From Monoplex corrugatus (taxonomy: Eukaryota; Mollusca; Gastropoda; Littorinimorpha; Ranellidae), in the NCBI GenBank assembly GCA_030674185.1, contig JAPXFY010000022.1, positions 869,535-933,534 on the forward strand: DNA of 64,000 nucleotides, in the 5' to 3' direction. Each line of letters starts with the position of its first letter. Within the stretch, counting starts at the first letter, position 1. The translations under genes and the position numbers were made by a program. This document shows positions 12,088 to 24,107 of the stretch, one piece after another. Under the pieces are notes generated by a model that did no database searches, was not told the DNA's origin, and saw only the letters and a list, made by a program, of their open reading frames with translations.

Positions 12088-14706
12088 TAGTAGTAGTAGT
12101 AGTAATAGGGACTGGATTTCAATGGCCTAGGCCTTGCGGCCTATTTACGTTCCCCTCTTTCTCAACTATTTCTAATACAGGTGTTAAAATGCGCATTTTC
12201 TTTTTGTTTGCATAAGCCTAATCAGGCCTTTAATCATCATAATCGATGAAAAGTTCTTTGAATTTTGGAATTTCGTCCAAAAAATTCTTGAATTTGTTAG
12301 TATCTTGTGCAAATTTTATGTTAGTTGGGAGTTTATTCCACAAAGGGGCTACTCGATGTGAAAAAGAAAATTTTCTTGTGTTAGTGCGACAGTGCTGAAT
12401 AAATATCTTTCCTTCCTTGTTTCTTGTGATATTACATTGTGAAACAGAAAAAAGTGAGTCGACACAAATATTATCAACTCCATTAAATATCTTATACGTT
12501 TGAATAAGGTCACCTCTTGTCCTTCTGCCTTTAAGTGAGTGTAATTTCAAATACTTCAATCGTTCTGCATAAGATTTATCTTTGCATTCTTTTAATAGCT
12601 TTGTTGCACGTCTTTGTACTCTTTCTATTTGCGCTGACTGTCTTTTCAAGGATGGACACCATATTGCATTTGCATATTACAAATGTGGTCTAACAAAAGA
12701 TTTATATAATTTTAGAAATATATCCTTATCACACGTGTGTGTGTGTGTGTGTGTGCATGAGTGAGCATGTGTGTGTATCACTGTATGTGTACAGCTGAGG
12801 AGGGGATAGGGGAGAAATTGAGTGGGAAAGAGACTGAAATACTTTAAGAATTTTTTTTTAATCTTTGTATGTAAATTGTGATGTATGATATGCGAATAGT
12901 TTATAATTTGTGAGGTAATTTTGATTGTCAAGGTGTTAATGCTGTAATACTGAAGTTATAATTTTTCCTGTATATGAATAGAATTTTTCTGTTTTTATCT
13001 TCATGCACACACACACACACACATGCAAACATAGCACACGCACACAACTTCTTACATACACACACACACACACAGCAACGCAAACGCACGCGCACACACA
13101 CACACGTCACACGCACACACACACGCAGCAATATATAAACACAGTATGCCTCTTTATTCATATGAAAAATCTGTTAATCTTTCTTCATTACATAAGTCAG
13201 TGTTTAAATTTTAATATTCTGTGGTTTCTTATGTGTCTTCTTACTTGTATAGCTTTAATGTTTGTTGTTATCTTATTGTGTATGTAATTGTGAACATTTT
13301 TATCACCATTTGCCTTTCTTGCGAAATGTAAAGCGCTGGTGAGCATGTTTTTATATGGAATATGCGCTATACAAATAAACATTATTATATATTATTATTA
13401 AGTAAGAAAAGTTTCTCCTAATAACTCCCAACATTTGATTTGCTTTATTGACTATTTTATCAATATGTAAATCGAAGGACAACATGCTGTCGAAAGTTAC
13501 TCCCAAGTCCTTTTCCACTTTTAGGATTTTTATCTGCTTTATGCTGTCATTTTGTCTCATATAATATGTGTGTTCTTGGTTGGTTTTACCAATATGTAGA
13601 ACACCACACTTAGAAATATTGAAATATAGATTCCATACATCTCACCAATCTTGGAGTTTATATATATCATTTTGTAAACCCGCGAATTGAGATGTGTTGT
13701 CATATAGTTTTGTATCATCCGCAAATATTTTGCAGGTGCTATTTAGTGATATTGGCAAGTCATTTATCAACACTGTGAATAGTATTGGGCCCAGGATATT
13801 ACCCTGAGGTATTCCACTTAAAACCTTAGCTTTATTAGATCTTTCACCACCTACTCTCACATGCTGTACTCGATCTTTCAAAAAACCTTGTATCCAGTTT
13901 AATAGTTTGCCAGATATACCATAAGCAGACAACTTGACTAGTAACCTTTCATGGGGCACAGTATCAAAAGCCTTCTTAAAATCTAAATATATAACATCAA
14001 CATTATGACCATCATCTAATCTTTTTTTCATATCTTCTACTACTTCAAGTAATTGCGTTACACAAGATCGCTTTTTACGAAACCAGTGCTGACATTATCC
14101 GTAAAGTGAGTTACTATTGAATCTCTAATTATGCTTTCTAACACTTTACATATCACACAAGTCAGGCTGATTGGTCTAGTTTCCTGGATCTGCTTTAGAA
14201 CCCTTTTTAAACAAGGTTGTTACTTCAGCTGTCTTCCAGTCTTGTGGTAGGGTACCTGATTCTAATGTCTTGTTGAACAAAGAACATAGTGGGACTGATA
14301 GTTCATCACCTAGTTCTTTTAAAACTTTTGAAGGAATATGGTCAGGTCTCTCTGCTTTGTTTGGGTTTAAGTTAACTAATTTATCACTCACTGCTTTTGG
14401 GGTGACTCTTGCCATTGACAAGGATACACCATTTGAATATGCACATTCAGCTAGTAGGGTATATATTTGTTACATCTTCACGTGTAAAAACACTAGCAAA
14501 GAAGTCATTTAGAGTTTCTGCTTTTTCCTTATCATTTATGGCCAAGGATCCATCTGGTTTAATTAGAGCACCTACATCTGTATTGATTTTTAACTTATTT
14601 TGGACATACTTCCAAAATAATTTAGGATTATCTTCACTATCTTTAGCAACCTTTTTTTCATATTCCTTTTTGTTACCTTTAACAGTTTTGTGAATTTATT
14701 TCTTAT
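12088..14706 (-). mobile_element. 5'-truncated, frameshifted non-LTR retrotransposon (LINE)
   Basis: The - strand encodes reverse transcriptase blocks in the expected order, in several frames. These are KDSEDNPKLFWKYVQ and AETLNDFFASVF (about 14690-14480), DHIPSKVLKELGDE to GTLPQDWKTAEVTTLFKKG (14380-14190), LDFKKAFDTVPHERLL, SGIPQGNILGPILF and the catalytic-core variant FADDTKLY (14030-13700), LGVTFDSMLSFDLHID (13510-13440), and the C-terminus from AQIERVQRRATKLL to PLWNKLPTNIKF (12640-12320). A frameshift lies near the RPISLTC block (about 14175). The 3' end runs to a (TAC)n tract near 12090. The copy is inactive. It resembles CR1/Jockey-type elements, though the clade is uncertain. It sits downstream of eIF3c in the same orientation. 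Confidence 0.9.
12733..13402 (+). mobile_element. SINE-like insertion that splits the LINE
   Basis: The LINE frame stops at SYL (near 13400) and resumes at DKDIFLKLYKSF (near 12731), so the intervening about 670 bp is an insertion. It starts in a (GT)n run and carries (CA)n at 13003-13130. It ends 'atatgcgctatacaaata' plus 'aacattattatatattatt', a 3' tail I associate with molluscan retroposons. No reading frame was supported. Confidence 0.65.
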
Positions 14707-15126
14707 GAGCTATGGAATCGATGCAAACATGGTTTTTGGTTTGGTTTAATTTCCTTCGGATTTGTTTTTCATGTGAACAACCAGAAAACAGAGCAGTGTG
14801 ATGGGAAAAAAAATCAGAACAAAGGCCCTAAATATTGCGAGGTGTTCTGTTCCAACTGCAGCAACTGGCAATTATCTGTGCTAACGGCATGGATCAGAAC
14901 ACAGTACAATGTCTTTCTCTGAAAAGCATGGACAACCAAGTCACCCACACTGCACAGTGTATGAAGTTCTTAGCATCATACGATTAAAGGAGAGGTAAAA
15001 TATAGGCCTACATACATACTACCATCTTTTTTATCTTGAAATGAACACCCACACACACACACACACACACACCTCCTCTTTTTACCCAAAACGCACATTC
15101 ACAACATGGATGCATTCCAAGATGAC
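14707..15126. other. Intergenic spacer downstream of eIF3c
   Basis: No gene was recognised. It contains a short (CA)n at 15051-15072. It separates the LINE remnant from the eIF3c polyadenylation signal. Confidence 0.4.
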
Positions 15127-15132
15127 TTTATT
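15127..15132 (-). promoter_or_regulatory. EIF3C: AATAAA polyadenylation signal of eIF3c (- strand)
   Basis: The + strand reads tttatt, so the - strand has AATAAA about 445 nt after the eIF3c stop. A closer weak variant, ATTAAA, lies near 15484-15490. Which one is used cannot be decided from sequence alone. Confidence 0.5.
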
Positions 15133-15576
15133 CCATGATTACCAGGTGCAATCCAACTTTTCAGACAGGAATTAATTCTCAACTGTTCAAAATCATTTAG
15201 ACATGGATCAGTTCTCAACTGGTCTAAACACTTCAAACACGGATCAGTTCTCAAATGGTCCAAACACTTCAAACATGGACCAGTTCTCAATTGGTCTGAA
15301 CACTTCAAACATGGATCAATTCTCAACTGGTCTGAACACTTCAAACATGGATCAATTCTCAACTGGTCTGAACACTTCAAACATGGATCAATTCTCAATT
15401 GGTCTGAACACTTCAAACATCCACTGATCACACTTTGTCCAGATAGTTCCCACTCCATGCTCCGTCCCTCAGCAACACTAGTTTAATTCACTTCTCAAAG
15501 TCCTCTGAAATGCACCACTCGAGCTAAGCGCAGTGACGTACACAGGAATAAAAAGACGTCCAGGCAGCAGGGTGGA
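15133..15576 (-). other. EIF3C: Predicted 3' UTR of eIF3c
   Basis: This runs from the stop codon at 15577 to the AATAAA at 15132. It contains the 36 bp tandem array at 15176-15420. The proximal ATTAAA near 15484 would give a short UTR that excludes the array. Confidence 0.5.
15176..15420. repeat. 36 bp minisatellite, about 7 copies, within the predicted eIF3c 3' UTR
   Basis: The unit is 'caaacatggatcaattctc' followed by 'aactggtctgaacactt'. Since 36 is divisible by 3, both strands appear open; on the - strand the 12-residue word KCSDQLRIDPCL repeats. I see no coding significance. Confidence 0.9.
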
Positions 15577-15647
15577 CTACTCTCGTTCCCTGTTGTAGTT
15601 GCGATTCCTGTCGTAACGCTGGTTATCTCGACGATTGTCCCTGCGAC
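15577..15647 (-). CDS. EIF3C: eIF3c terminal coding exon 13 (71 nt)
   Basis: The acceptor is GCTTTTCAG|GTCGCAGG. It encodes [20 protein letters not shown], then ERE and TAG at 15579-15577. The Arg/Asp/Asn-rich end replaces the Gly/Arg/Gln-rich tail of vertebrate eIF3c. The phase (completing a Gly codon) fits exon 12. Confidence 0.87.
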
Positions 15648-18600
15648 CTGAAAAGCAACACAAGATGACGTAAACAAACGTTCCCCATGAAAGCCACTGG
15701 TCATTCTATGCAAGAACAGTTAGATGACGTAAACAAACGTTCCCCATGAAAGCCACTGGTCATTCTATGCAAGAACAGTTAGATGACGTAAACAAGCCTT
15801 CCCCATGAAAGCCACTGGTCATTCTATGCAAGAACAGTTAGATGACGTAAACAAACGTTCCCCATGAAAGCCACTGGTCATTCTATGCAAGAACAGTTAG
15901 ATGACGTAAACAAACGTTCCCCATGAAAGCCGCTGGTCATTCTATGCAAGAAACAGTTAGATGACGTAAACAAACGTTCCCCATGAAAGCCACTGGTCAT
16001 TCTATGCAAGAACAGTTAGATGACGTAAACAAGCCTTCCCCATGAAAGCCGCTGGTCATTCTATGCAAGAACAGTTAGATGACGTAAACAAACGTTCCCC
16101 ATGAAAGCCACTGGTCATTCTATGCAAGAACAGTTAGATGACGTAAACAAGCCTTCCCCATGAAAGCCGCTGGTCATTCTATGCAAGAACAGTTAGATGA
16201 CGTAAACAAGCCTTCCCCATGAAAGCCGCTGGTCATTCTATGCAAGAACAGTTATATGACGTAAACAAGCCTTCCCCATGAAAGCCGCTGGTCATTCTAT
16301 GCAAGAACAGTTAGATGACGTAAACAAGCCTTCCCCATGAAAGCCGCTGGTCATTCTATGCAAGAACAGTTATAAAGTGGAAGATCTGTGTCACTTTTGT
16401 ACTGGAAGTCTACAGGAATTGAAACAAAACCAAGAATGGTTATAAACTGGAAGATAAATGTTCATTTTGTACTGTAAGTCTTGAGGAATCCAAACAAAAC
16501 CAGCATGAGGCTTTAACCCTTTGACTCCCACACCTTATCCACCAGCTGCAAAAACTTAACACTTTCAATCCTTCACCCTATCCACCAGCTTCCTGCAAGC
16601 TGGCCGGCAACGCAGGCTGCTGGTGGACAGGGTGCAGGAGTCAAAGGGTTAAAGCAAGAGGCAGACCACTGCTGATCTGGTTCAAAGGAAACCTTGACAT
16701 CACAGAACATTTCTCCACTTCACATTTTCCAGCTCACTGCTGACCATCAATTCTTTCTCCCCGTAACACTTGTGATGGTACATGTGGTCAGAAAAGAAGG
16801 AGAAAGTGAAAAGGAACCGACCAGAAAAATCCTTCCAGTCAAAGTGGACTACACACTTCAGAATATTTCACTGCTCAAGGGCAGTACCATCGGGTCCCAT
16901 TAACCCTTTGCCACCTGCACCCTATCTACCAACTGCAAAAACTTAACCCTTTGACTCCCTCATCCTATCCACCAGCTTCCTGCAGGAAGCTGGTGGATAG
17001 GGTGAGGGAGTCAAAGGGTTAAGTTTTTGCTCTTCCAGCATGGTTGACAAAGAAGGATGCTGTTGGACAGGCTGCAGGAGTCAAAGGGTTAAAATGGTTT
17101 TAGAAGTGGTCCTTGCTACTACTCTGCATGCAAAATATGATTATAAAAAAGAAAATCAACCATCATTATCATATGCCCTGCTGCATGGCATAGGCAATTA
17201 TGGCTCTCCATATAAATCTATCTTTTTCGCTGCAAGTACATCTCCCACCCTCTCCATCTTCATCCACTCCACAAATCCATCCAACAGTTTCTCCTTGGGT
17301 CTATACCTGGCGCTCTTCTTTCCTCAAGCCTTCCTGCTGTGACTATGTCCTCAAATTTGTCTTGCCTCATAAAATGTCCTATACAGGTTATTCGTCTTTT
17401 CCTAATCTTCATTAATATTCTTTTTGGTCTATCTCGTTCAAGACTGCCACCTTAGTTTTCTTTGCTGTCCAACTATAGCACATAAAATGCGAGACAAGTT
17501 AAAAAAATGAGTTATGATAATACTGACTGTTATGTACATGCCAACTGCTCATGCACTTTACATAAGCATGAAAACCAATCCAAACCAAACTGTTGTGTGA
17601 AAGAACACTGAAGGTGACGATTTTCTGAAGCCAAGCCATCACAAAAATGAGTCATGTCCATCTTAAAACTCTTACATCATGAAAAGTGCAATCGGTGGTT
17701 TTGTCATAGCTCTGAGAGAGAAAAAACCCAAGTTTATGGTTCCCTTATAATGTAGGCCTACTGATTTAGTGTTCCCCCATGTAGGGGCCTACTGATTCCC
17801 CTGTTTTACACTGATTTACTGTTTTCTTCTTTCAACCAATCCACTGTTCCCTTCTTAGGTAGGCTTACGTGTTCACTGTTCTCTTCTCATTCACGTTCCA
17901 GTATTATGTATTGATTTACAGTTTGTACAGGGAGACAGAAAGGCAAAGACAATTGTTTAACAGATTCTGAACAAAACACCAACAACCCCTCTCACCTTGA
18001 AACTTGTTTCCTCCCCAGTTTTGATTCTGCTGGTAGTTCTGCACATCTGCAAAACACAACACACACATCTGTCATGTTTCCAGTCATCTTCTGTGTTACT
18101 GTGTGTCTTTCACACCACAACATTCTGTGTAGCACACACTCTAGACATCATGAAGTGCTCACCAAGTTCTACACACACTGAAAACATAATGAAGTGCTCA
18201 CCAAGTTCTACACACACTGAAAACATCATGAAGTGCTCACCAAGTTCTACACACACTGAAAACATCATGAAGTGCTCACCAAGTTCTACACACACTGAAA
18301 ACATCATGAAGTGCTCACCAAGTTCTACACACACTGAAAACATCATGAAGTGCTCACCAAGTTCTACACACACTGAAAACATCATGAAGTGCTCACCAAG
18401 TTCTACACACACTGAAAACATCATGAAGTGCTCACCAAGTTCTACACACACTGAAAACATCATGAAGTGCTCACCAAGTTCTACACACACTGAAAACATC
18501 ATGAAGTGCTCACCAAGTTCTACACACACTGAAAACATCATGAAGTGCTCACCAAGTTCTACACACACTGAAAACATCATGAAGTGCTCACCAAGTTCTA

Positions 18601-21600
18601 CACACACTGAAAACATCATGAAGTGCTCACCAAGTTCTACACACACTGAAAACATCATGAAGTGCTCACCAAGTTCTACACACACTGAAAACATCATGAA
18701 GTGCTCACCAAGTTCTACACACACTGAAAACATCATGAAGTGCTCACCAAGTTCTACACACACTGAAAACATCATGAAGTGCTCACCAAGTTCTACACAC
18801 ACTGAAAACATCATGAAGTGCTCACCAAGTTCTACACACACTGAAAACATCATGAAGTGCTCACCAAGTTCTACACACACTGAAAACATCATGAAGTGCT
18901 CACCAAGTTCTACACACACTGAAAACATGAAGTGCTCACCAAGTTCCTGTATTACTGTGCATCTTTCACACTTTAACATTCTACATCACACACAAACCAC
19001 ACTAAAGCTGCCAGCAAGTCTCTCTCTCTCTCTCACACACACACACACTTACTTAAATTGTGAGCAAGTTACACATATCTCGCACACACACACAAAACAC
19101 ACACACACAAAACACACTAAAGTTGTGGGCAAGTTTCATAAAAGATACACTCTGCCTCATCTAAATATAGAACATCTTCAAAAGATACACTCTGCCTCAT
19201 CTAAATATAGAACATCAAAAGATACACTCTGCCTCATCTAAATATAGAACATCTTCAAAAGATACACTCTGCCTCATCTAAATATAGAACACCTATAAAA
19301 GATACACTCTGCCTCATCTAAATATAGAACACCTATAAAAGATACACTCTGCCTATCTAAATATAGAACACCTATAAAAGATACACTCTGCCTCATCTAA
19401 ATATAGAACACCTATAAAAGATACACTCTGCCTCATCTAAATATAGAACACCTATAAAAGATACACTCTGCCTCATCTAAATATAGAACACCTATAAAAG
19501 ATACACTCTGCCTCATTTAAATATAGAACACCTATAAAAGATACACTCTGCCTCATCTAAATATAGAACACCTATAAAAGATACACTCTGCCTCATCTAA
19601 ATATAGAACACCTATAAAAGATACACTCTGCCTCATCTAAATATAGAACACCTATAAAAGATACACTCTGCCTCATCTAAATATAGAACACCTATAAAAG
19701 ATACACTCTGCCTCATCTAAATATAGAACATCTTCAAAAGATACACTCTGCCTCATCTAAATATAGAACACCTTTAAAAGATACTCTGCCTCATCTAAAT
19801 ATAGAACATCTTCAAAAGATACACTCTGCCTCATCTAAATATAGAACACCTATAAAAGATACACTCTGCCTCATCTAAATATAGAACACCTATAAAAGAT
19901 ACACCTCTGCCTCATCTAAATATAGAACACCTATAAAAGATACACTCTGCCTCATCTAAATATAGAACACCTATAAAAGATACACTCTGCCTCATCTAAA
20001 TAGAGAATACCTATAAAAGATACACTCTGCCTCATCTAAATATAGAATACCTATAAAAGATACACTCTGCCTCATCTAAATATAGAATACCTATAAAAGA
20101 TATACTCTGCCTCATTTAAATATAATAATGTGCAAACGTGGTAAAGAATACAGCTCGCTTCATTTAAAATGGCCTACATGCTCACAAACATCTCAAATAG
20201 TGTAAACAGCAGTATTGAATGTGTAACCAATCATTATCTGCATGCATGCACAAGTACACACACACACACATACAGATATGAACACATACACACACACACA
20301 AAGCACAGATCTCATTTCAAACCACCATATGCCTTCACTTTCAAGATACCATGCAATCCATGTGTAGCAGCCATTCATGATTTCATCTTTCTTTCTTTCT
20401 TGCACAACGCTCTCCAAACTCAGATCACTTATAACACATCATCTCTAATCTTAGTAACAATGACTCAAAATTAACTGCTATTAGTTCCTCTGGTTTTGAC
20501 TCCAGGGACAGACACATGTACAGAAACCCCCACACAGGTTTTGACACCAGGAACAGACACATGTACAGAAACCCCCACACAGGTTTTTGACACCAGGAAG
20601 AGACACATGTACAGAAAACCCCACACAGGTTTTGACACTTGGAACAGACATACATGTACAGAAACCCCAATACCTATAGATGTCACTCGAGACAAAGACG
20701 AGGTCATGAGCAGGGGCAGAGGGAGTGGGAGATAACGGTGGCCACGTGGGGAAGTGAGGGGAGGAAGGGGAGGCGGAAGAACTGAACTCCAGACCATTCC
20801 AGAGGAGACACAGTAAAACACAAACGCAATCACACCCACACACAAACACACAAGCACGCATGCAGAAATACAACCACAGTTACAGGCAACAGTCACAGTC
20901 TCACACATACACACAAAGGTACCCCACACACAGTTCTGGACATACACAAGAGTTATGCACACATTCAGTCTCACACACACACACACACTGGCAGATAGAA
21001 ACACATGTACATGTACACATGACCCAAGGAAACACATGTACATGTACACATGACCCAAGGAAAAATGTACATGTACACATGACCCAAGGAAACATGTACA
21101 TTTACACATGACCCAAGGAAACATGTACATGTACACATGACCCAAGGAAACATGTACACATGACCCAAGGAAAACATGTACATGTACACATGACCCAAGG
21201 AAACACATGTACATGTACACATGACCCAAGGAAACATGTACACATGACCCAAGGAAACACATGTACATGTACACATGACCCAAGGAAACATGTACACATG
21301 ACCCAAGGAAAACACATGTACATGTACACATGACCCAAGGAAACATGTAGTCACACATGTACAGTCACACATGACATGTACAGCACAGATTCCATCAGCC
21401 CCAGTCCCAAAAGGGAAAAGCACTCCCACACCAGCAGATGGAGACCCCAGCCACCATGTTAGTGCCGGCTTACCACCTATTAGAATAACATCTCTGTAAA
21501 ACACGCAGCCAAGCACAACTAGCTGTTATATTGTGGAGGTGATGATAACATATACAGCAGTTAGTGACTACAGACAACTGTTCTGTGCAAAACAAAACAA

Positions 21601-24065
21601 AAAACAAAAAAAACAGTTATACATGGGCCAAACAATCCACCAACAAATTCTGATGAAGGCAACAAAACTAAAGCAAAGTAAATGAAAATGAAGAGGAAAG
21701 TGATAGTACTTGAGATGTAACTTAACCCCTTGACTCCCTCATACCATCCACCAGAATCCTGCATTGTCAGCCGTAAATGCAAAGCAAAACCTTAACCCTG
21801 TCACTCCATCATCCCATCCACCATCTTACTGCAGGAGTAAAAGGGTTAACTTTTTGCAGCTCATGGACAGGCTTCAGAGGGTTCAGGAGTGACAGGGTTC
21901 AACATACTCCACAACTTTTTCATACCACACAGACATAGGAAAGAACATGTTCACTATAGTATTGAGTACATAAGAAATGACATTAAGGCAGCTCACTACA
22001 GTGTTTGGCATACAAGAAGAGACTAATTAAGTCAGACTATTTATGACACAAGAACAGACATCACAGAATATTTGAGACATATTAAGTCAGACTATTTATG
22101 ACACAAGAACAGACATCACACAATATTTATTATACAAGAAGAGACATAGCAAGTCAGACTATTTATGACACAAGAACAGACATCACACAATATTTATTAT
22201 ACAAGAAGAGACATAGCAAGTTAAATTATTCATTACATAAAGAGAAATAAAGTCACATTATTCATCACATCACAGACACCCATCACATCACAGACACCCA
22301 TCACACCACATAGGACACCCATATCACACACCCCCACATCAGGACACCCCCCACATCATGGACACCCCCCACATCACGGACACCCCCCACACCAGGACAC
22401 CCCCCCACCCAGACCCCCCACACCACAGACACCCCCACATCACACACCCCACACCACAGACACCCACTAATCACAGACACTCACACATCAAAGACCCTAT
22501 GACACACACACCCACAATCACAGACACCCACACATCACAGACACCCACCACATCACAGACACACACATCAGACCACACCACAGACACCCACCCAGATCAC
22601 ACCATAGACACCCATCAGATCACACCAGACACCCATCAGATCACACCATAGACACCCATCAGATCACACCACAGACACCCATCAGATCACACCACAGACA
22701 CCCATCAGATCACACCAACACCAATCACACCCACACCCATCACCCACCGCAGACACCACCCACACACAGACACCCGCCACACCACATCACATACACCCGC
22801 CACACCACATCACAGACACCCGCCACACCACATCACAGACACCTGCCACATCACAGACACCCGCCACACCACATCAGACTTACTGGACTTCTGGAAGTAG
22901 AAGTTTCCCTGCTTGACCTCCATGATACGCTCGTTGTTCTCCACATGGGAGGCCACTTTCTCCGCAAGTTGGAGAGCCAGGGATTGGAGACGTGTTGGCT
23001 CCGTGCGGTGCATCGACAGGATCTGTGTTGGCTCGTCCATCGACGCCTGTCAATGCACACAAACATACCATGTTTTCGATCTACATATCTGTCTTAATCC
23101 ACTCTGCAAATCTGTTCAATATTTTCTCTCCTGGGTTCACCTGCTGCTCTTTTTCCCTCCAGCTTTCCCACTGTGACTATGTGATCAAATTTCTCTTGCT
23201 TATAAAATGTCATATAAATGTTGCTTGTCTTTTCCTGATCTTCTTCATTTATGTTATTTTTGTATTTGCCTCTATCACACACACACTTCCATACATGTAT
23301 ATACTCTTGGTACTATCAATACACACACAGGCACAAGCACAACAGATACACACACACATACACATATGACACCCACAGAGACACAGACACACATATTATA
23401 TATATCAGGGTGGAGAACAACCTGCTTGAGTTTCCTCTGAAAAATGGCCGGGGTCCAGGGGCCGCCTAGGCCCCGGTGGGGTGCAGGGGCAATGCCCTGC
23501 TGGGGGGTCTAGGGGGGCGAAGCCCCCCAGCTGAAAACGATTTTTAGCGTTTTAAGGGGCATTTCAAGCCATTTCCTGGAAGATACACCCCTAATTATGC
23601 CTAGTGTGGATATTGAAAACAGACAGAAAAACTACTGAAAATGAGATCCTGGTCCAATTGTGGTTGAATATTACATGGTTTATGTACAGTGAAACCTCTC
23701 TTAAGCAACCAAACTATTTGCCATGAAATTCTGCAGAATTTTAAGCTATTTCCTGGAAGATACAACCACAGATTTCTGCAGAATTTTATGGCAAATAGTG
23801 TGGTCACTAAAGAGAGGTTTCACTGTATCTTGAATGTTCCAATAAAATCAAATGGGCATCTGTTCCAGGTTAACCAGCTAGAAGTTCAAATGTATGGAGT
23901 TGAGTGATAATTCTTTATGGTCATGCATGTGTCATCTTTTTTGTGTTGCAAATGTGTGTTCAGTGCTTCTTTTCAGTTTAAATTTCTCAGACAGAGCTCT
24001 CACACTTGTCAACACTAAATGGTTTTCAAGAACAGTATTCAAATACTGACAAAATTTGACATGTG

Positions 24066-24107
<42 letters not shown>

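Noticed and set aside
17997..19241. A 414-codon + strand frame repeating [13 protein letters not shown]
   Set aside because: It is the 39 bp intronic minisatellite read in a 3n frame, and it overlaps antisense the real exon 12 of eIF3c. The opposite strand is open as well, which shows the cause is unit length.
20471..21358. A 295-codon - strand frame with a hydrophobic, Cys/His-rich pattern (VMCTCTCV)
   Set aside because: It spans two separate tandem arrays and a CA-rich spacer inside intron 11, with no splice sites or homology.
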